A stretch of DNA of 64,000 nt, from NCBI GenBank assembly GCA_033980235.1, contig CM067075.1:27363150-27427149 (forward strand), read 5' to 3'. The translations under genes were made by a program, and so were the position numbers. Below, in pieces: positions 59,300-64,000 of the stretch. Within the stretch, counting starts at the first letter, position 1, and every line of letters starts with the position of its first letter. The stretch comes from Diadema setosum (lineage: Eukaryota > Echinodermata > Echinoidea > Diadematoida > Diadematidae). Under the pieces are notes generated by a model. The model saw nothing but the letters and a program-made list of their open reading frames with translations, did not search any database and was not told the DNA's origin.

Positions 59300-59589
59300 A
59301 GGCGTTTTTACATCAGCCCGATGTTTCGAAATAGCGCGCTATTTTCTGACTTGGGAAATTAACCCTATCACGAAGTAGCGCGCTATTTGATAATGTGAAT
59401 ACAAAGATGGAGAACATTTTTCGAGTCCAACTCGGGAAATTTCCGAAATAGCAGGATAATAACTGCGAACTAGCGCGCTATTTTATAATGTTCGGGCTGA
59501 TGTGAATAGGAAATGAAATAGCGCGCTTATTTGCTATCGCGAAAATTATCTCGAGCTTGGATTTCTATCGGGCTGATGTGAAAACGCCT
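59300..59589. mobile_element. 290-bp MITE with TAGCGCGCTA palindromes
   Basis: The left end AGGCGTTTTTACATCAGCCC and the right end inverted AGGCGTTTTCACATCAGCCC differ at one base in 20. Inside, AAATAGCGCGCTATTT-type palindromes or half-palindromes occur about four times, and CGGGCTGATGTGAATAGG repeats the end phrase internally near 59493. No ORF. A target duplication was not identified. Confidence 0.75.
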
Positions 59590-59907
59590 CATCTGCGCGA
59601 TTGAATTCACACAAAACAACGGCAGTGCTACAAGGAATGTTGTGGGGGGATATTCAAAGAGAACGCTCTATGGGGACAGAAAGCCCTTTGTTGTCATTAA
59701 TTTGAAATAAGCTATGCGACTTAAGGAGACCTCAGCATGATTTTCAGACTTTTACATTTGAACAACTATAGATTAGTTATACTGAGTACAGAGTTTCAGA
59801 ATTTATAGTAATTGGGATGAGGAATAAGAATGTTTTCAAAATTTATAACAAATTGCAATGAACAAGGATGATGACATGGCAGCCTCACCATAAGAATGCA
59901 AGCGTTT
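59590..59907. other. Noncoding block
   Basis: AT-rich spacer between the TAGCGCGCTA MITE and the giant palindrome; nothing recognised. Confidence 0.35.
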
Positions 59908-61226
59908 AGTCCAGTCAAAATATGAAATGACCCACAACTAATTGCAACAGAAACGATTCCACTTGCATTTGACCCGGAAGAGCTATTAAAATAACATATT
60001 AAAAGTTCCCTAAAATTCGAGTGGTGGATCAGTGTCTAATTTGCATAAATTCAAAATGGCCGCCATACAACCTATTTATGCCTATATCTCGGGATATATA
60101 ACCCACAGAAAGTAAATTCCGGTGTCTAAACCTATGTTTTTTAGGTCAAGGAATACAAATATGTTATCTTCATCAACTTTCAAGCATCCCTTTATATAGT
60201 TTTTGCATAGATTTGCATATACTTACATACAAAATGGCCGCCATATTGCCTGTGCAAGCCCGTATCTTCGTATATAATTAATGTAGTATACACTCAGAAT
60301 TAAGTCGCTTTATATCTGGACATAAAACCTGTAGAAAATAGATTCTGGTGTCTAAACCTACGGCTTTTAGGTCAGGAAATACAATCGATACAAGCAGTAA
60401 CTTTCAAGCTTCCCTCTATACATTTTCTGCATATATTTGCATTTAATTAAATGCAAATTGGCCGTCATTATAACTCCACAGGCTTATATCTCTATCTGTA
60501 AAAGGTACCCAATGATGGTGTCTGTGGTCTTAATTTTACTGCTGAGAATCACTGATGTAGAATACGTTCCACTCAGGAATAATTACCTATATCTCACTAA
60601 AAATTTGCATAGCTATATTTAAGTTTAAATCTATTCAAATTTTTATCGTGAATATAATTTCTGATATACGAATACGAGCTACAGAACGTTAATTGTACCG
60701 TAATTAATGCACCCAATATTTCAAGGGTAAAATTGTTAGAATTCCATTCACGACCTTGACGATTATCCTTACACCCAGTTTTATATTCTTGCATTGATTA
60801 AAAGTATTGTACTACATTAAACTCACATTTTCTTGAGATAAAGCCTCAGAACAGAAAACTGTAAGTAGCATCAAATAGAACATATCTTTATTTAACTATA
60901 ATCTCAACTTAGCTTCCAAAGTGTGCTCAATAGGTACACAACAGTAAAGTCTCAAATTATGTAGTAGGAATCGTTAAAGAGATTTTTATGATTGCATGAT
61001 ATTTAATGTATTATATCGTGTAATTTTACCCTCATGTTTACTGCTTATACTTGTGTCTATGTTGCAATACTTTTTAGGCCAAAGGGGGGGGGGGGGGAGG
61101 GGAAAGTCATCAAGATCATGATTATCCATAAGCTACTCTACAAAAGTTTCATGAGTTTGGACATTTGTTTAGATGATGTTCTTGTCATATTATCTCATAT
61201 AGCTTTCAAAGTGTGCTTACGGTACA

Positions 61227-61305
<79 letters not shown>

Positions 61306-62711
61306 CACTAATGTCCCCATCTGTATCTAGAGTTGCTGCTTTTATAAAACCAGAAGAGCATCGAGTAAATACATCAGTGAGTGTATTAGCATACTTTCAA
61401 GATTATTATGGCAGATGCAGGGGTGACCTCCTTGGGGCTGGTGCCAAATAGGTACCAATTTTCACTCTTTCATCTTAAAAAAAAAAACTGTTCAATTTGT
61501 TATCAAACTTGGCTGGTAGAATATTGGTATATAAAATGGGAACCATCCCCCGGCCACAGAATGCCCAAAGGCACCTCAAATCTGATCTGATCAAATTATT
61601 GGAGGCCACTTTTGATTTTTGATCCTCCTTTTGAAAACACATGGTCAAATTTACAACAAACTTATAGTACTGTAAGTGCATTTATCGCTAGTGTCATGCA
61701 TATATGGACATCATGCCTCCCTGGGCCCTGGAGGTCCCTAAAGGCTTCCAGATATGGCCCTACAGTTTCCCAACGTCTTCCAATTTCCTTTCTCCTAAGC
61801 AATAGTCTGTAAACATGCAAGGAAGGGGAACTTAAGATTCTCGGATGAGGGCTGGACCCCTGGGTCTTTTATTTAGAAAGTGAGTGAGTGACATGGTACC
61901 CTGATATGACAAGATCGTCATCTGATGTCCAAACTCATGAAACGTTTGTAGAGTAGCTTATGGATATAAGCTACTCTTAATTTGAATAGATTTATGTATG
62001 AATATACGCAAATTTTTAATGAAATATAGGTAATTTTTCCTGAGTGGAAGGTATTCTAAATCAGTGATTCTCAGCAGTAAAATTAAGACCACAGACACCA
62101 AAACTGGGTACCTTTTACAAATGGAGATATAAGCCTGTAGAGGCATTGTGGCGGCTTTTTTGCATTTAATTAAATGCAAATATATGCAGAAAATGTATAA
62201 AGGGAAGCTTGAAAGTTACTGCTTATATGATAATTGTATTACTTGACATAAAAAACAAAGGTTTAGACACAAGAATCTATTTTCTGTGGGTTTTATGTCC
62301 AGATATATAGCGACTTATTCCTGAGTGTACTACATTACTAAGATACCTGCTTGTACAGGCAATATGGCGGCCCTTTTGTATGTAATTATATGCAAATATA
62401 TGCAAAAACTATATAAAGTGATGCTTGAAAGTTGATAAAGATAACATATCTGTATTCCTTGACCTATAAAACATAGGTTTAGACACCGGAATTTACTTTG
62501 TGTGGGTCATATATCCCGAGATATAGGCATAAATAGGTTGTATGGCGGCCATTTTGAATTTATGCAAATTAGACACTGATCCACCACTTGAATTTTAGGG
62601 AACTTTTAATATGTTATTTTAATAGCTCCTCCGGTTCATATGCAAGTGGAATCGTTTCTGTTGCAATTAGTTGTGGGTTAACCCACTTTTTGTCGTATTT
62701 TGACTGGACTA
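59908..62711. mobile_element. 2.8-kb giant palindrome with repeated arms
   Basis: The tip TAGTCCAGTCAAAATA (59908) is matched inverted by TATTTTGACTGGACTA ending at 62711. GTT flanks both tips (59905-59907 and 62712-62714), a possible 3-bp target duplication. Arms of about 730 bp (59908-60640 and 61978-62711) are clearly alignable, and 61120-61200 pairs again with 61905-61976. The left arm thus carries about 480 extra bp (60645-61120). Each arm is built of about 180-225-bp direct repeats with GGTGTCTAAACCTA, AACTTTCAAGC(T/A)TCCCT and AAAATGGCCGCCAT. Two short ORFs in opposite arms share QAYISICKRYP and VSVVLILLLRITD only because they mirror one another. The spacer (61303-61900) is unique but holds no recognised gene. 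Confidence 0.75.
61229..61303. repeat. (TA)n microsatellite
   Basis: About 75 bp of TA dinucleotides between the left arm and the unique spacer of the giant palindrome. Confidence 0.97.
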
Positions 62712-63475
62712 GTTGGGGCTCAAGGAAGCAGAACAAAAGAAGAAGGCATGCATACATTCTATACAGGTGAACTTGTTAAGCAATCAATATTGTAATGGAA
62801 TTACACAGCCACATTTCTGAAATATGTGAGGCTCCTATGTCATCAACACTGTTCAGTGTAATCTGATTTTCAGAGTATTGGTTTCTCTGCTCAAGGACCA
62901 CAATAGATTCCACAAATCTATACATGGAACTGTCAATGTATGTACTACATGATGTGAAATTATGAACATTGTCTGGAATGATCCTTTTACCAATAAGTGA
63001 AGACTTACATCATGAGTATTCTCTACAATGGATATGGGAAATCAATGATACAACAATGGTACAAATTTGGATGATTTTGTACCACAAACTAATCTCAGTG
63101 CTTTAATTTCTCTCTCAAGCGTGGTTCCTAATCCATCACTGACAGAGTTTCAAAGTTTTTGCAGGGAGAGGCGAAGCAGAAAGGGGGAAAATCCATTTTG
63201 TTTTTTATCACTGAACTTGCACTTCTAACGTTTCAAAGGTACAAGTGCGGGGCAGAAAGTCGGATTTTTTTTTTTCTCAGATGGATTTTTCGGTCCCCAA
63301 TTCCCAACATTCTGCTGATGAACAGCCTTTGCTCTGTGGTCAGGTACATGGTGGGGCAAGCTCATTATCCTGTGCTAATTTACGACCGTATTCACAACTG
63401 TACTGTCTGTAACATTCCCTTTTACCCCCCCCCCCCCCCACTCATGTTTTGGTAAATTCATTGAAGCATGAAGGC
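62712..63475. other. Noncoding block
   Basis: AT-rich with a T run near 63266 and a C run at 63426-63439. A 98-codon plus frame at 63159-63455 starts at a non-ATG codon and has no recognised domain. Confidence 0.35.
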
Positions 63476-63621
63476 CACGTTTCGTTACGAAATCAGCCAT
63501 TCCGTCGACGAAATGTTCATTTCGTTACGAATTGTTGTCATTTCGTTACGAAATGATGATCTCATCGACGAAATGACTGATTTCGTAACGAAATAGGCAA
63601 TGCAACACTTGGCGCCCCACA
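63476..63621. mobile_element. GGCGCCAAGTG-family MITE, copy 2, left tip lost
   Basis: Shares TTTCGTTACGAAATCA, CCATTCCGTCGACGAAATG and the right end AACACTTGGCGCCCCA with the 112-bp copy at 47313-47424. It is longer in the middle, having extra TTTCGTTACGAA units, and its left tip is missing or replaced near GCATGAAGGCC. A separate palindrome, TTGTCCATGGTTTAAGCCAT..., follows at 63636-63661. Confidence 0.7.
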
Positions 63622-64000
63622 CAAAACTACGTTCTTTGTCCATGGTTTAAGCCATGGACAAGATTGTACCACCTTCGTGAATTCGGGCTAATAGCCCTTT
63701 TTACACTTGTGTTTCTTAACCCGGGACTTTCTCTGACCCACGTACCAATTTTTCAGCTTTTTACACTGACCAATTAGTCCCGTACTAAGGAGAAGACTGA
63801 CCTTTTTACACTCGTATTTCTTCGCCCCGGACTTTCCAAACCACATGAATATTCACGATTACGCTGTGCACTGTACACGTACATGCACGCACCGGCAGCA
63901 CTTGATTACCTCGTTTCTGATTGGTCAGTGGGGGTCGGACTTCGTCTCCGTCGCTTAGCCCCGGATTATTTTTTTCGTTCTGTTTACACTCACTTGCTTG
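63622..64000. mobile_element. Probable MITE running off the window end
   Basis: The motif TTTTTACACTTGTGTTTCTT (63698) recurs as TTTTTACACTGACC (63758) and TTTTTACACTCGTATTTCTT (63803), each followed by a C/G-rich CCGGGAC or CCCCGGAC phrase. An inverted-looking CCCCGGATTATTTT lies near 63960 and a further TTTACACTCACTTG at the end. The pattern fits an element whose right end lies outside the window; the family is not assigned. Confidence 0.35.

Noticed and set aside
60437..62179. Two homologous small proteins (QAYISICKRYP) on opposite strands
   Set aside because: The similarity is explained by the inverted arms of the giant palindrome; nothing else supports coding.
1..64000. tRNA, rRNA or histone genes
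   Set aside because: I looked for B-box phrases, rRNA-like blocks and histone motifs and found only the weak SINE-like tail near 5818. A tRNAscan run would settle it.

Overview
The window looks like intergenic or deep-intronic DNA from a metazoan, most likely a marine deuterostome and quite possibly an echinoderm such as a sea urchin. The grounds are: dense simple repeats of nearly every type; roughly thirty C or G homopolymer runs of about ten bases or more; many inverted-repeat transposon relics; a foldback element built like the sea-urchin TU elements; and a few short open segments bounded by splice-like signals instead of long ORFs. There is no bacterial-style gene organisation. The taxon is an inference and no marker gene fixes it. 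No rRNA, tRNA or CRISPR array was found.

Only one intact long protein-coding gene is present: a 365-residue DDE transposase (54878-55975) of the IS630/Tc1-mariner type. It sits in a complete element (54403-57361) with perfect 58-bp terminal inverted repeats, a TA target duplication and two arrays of short subterminal repeats. The other coding signals are a CR1/L2-like reverse-transcriptase relic (48831-49760), a well-bounded 111-bp candidate internal exon (4809-4919, +) and a candidate signal-peptide exon (30318-30505, -). A few weaker open segments are described as candidates only.

Layout. 1-17.8 kb is microsatellite-rich noncoding DNA with the 111-bp exon candidate. 17.8-19.3 kb holds a foldback element (17822-19084) nested inside a small pogo-like MITE. 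19.3-27.9 kb is noncoding with long trinucleotide repeats. 28.2-29.2 kb is a palindromic element with about 350-bp arms. 30.3-30.5 kb is the secreted-protein exon candidate. 31.08-32.05 kb is a non-autonomous piggyBac-type element with TTAA duplications. 32-42 kb is noncoding with AT, GTT, GAA and TCTG repeats and a 1.1-kb degenerate TGTCTGTCTAG minisatellite. 42.2-48.7 kb carries several MITEs, a four-unit tandem array, an interstitial telomere-like stretch, a perfect X-box and a second foldback-type element. 48.8-53 kb holds the RT relic and more MITEs. 54.4-57.4 kb is the mariner-like element. 59.3-64 kb holds a TAGCGCGCTA-rich MITE, a 2.8-kb giant palindrome (59908-62711) and two further MITE pieces.

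The window is best read as a record of repeated transposon insertion with several nested events, and not as a gene cluster. The most unusual structures are the arrays of short palindromes in the foldback element, the giant palindrome with internally repeated arms, and the subterminal repeat arrays of the mariner-like element.
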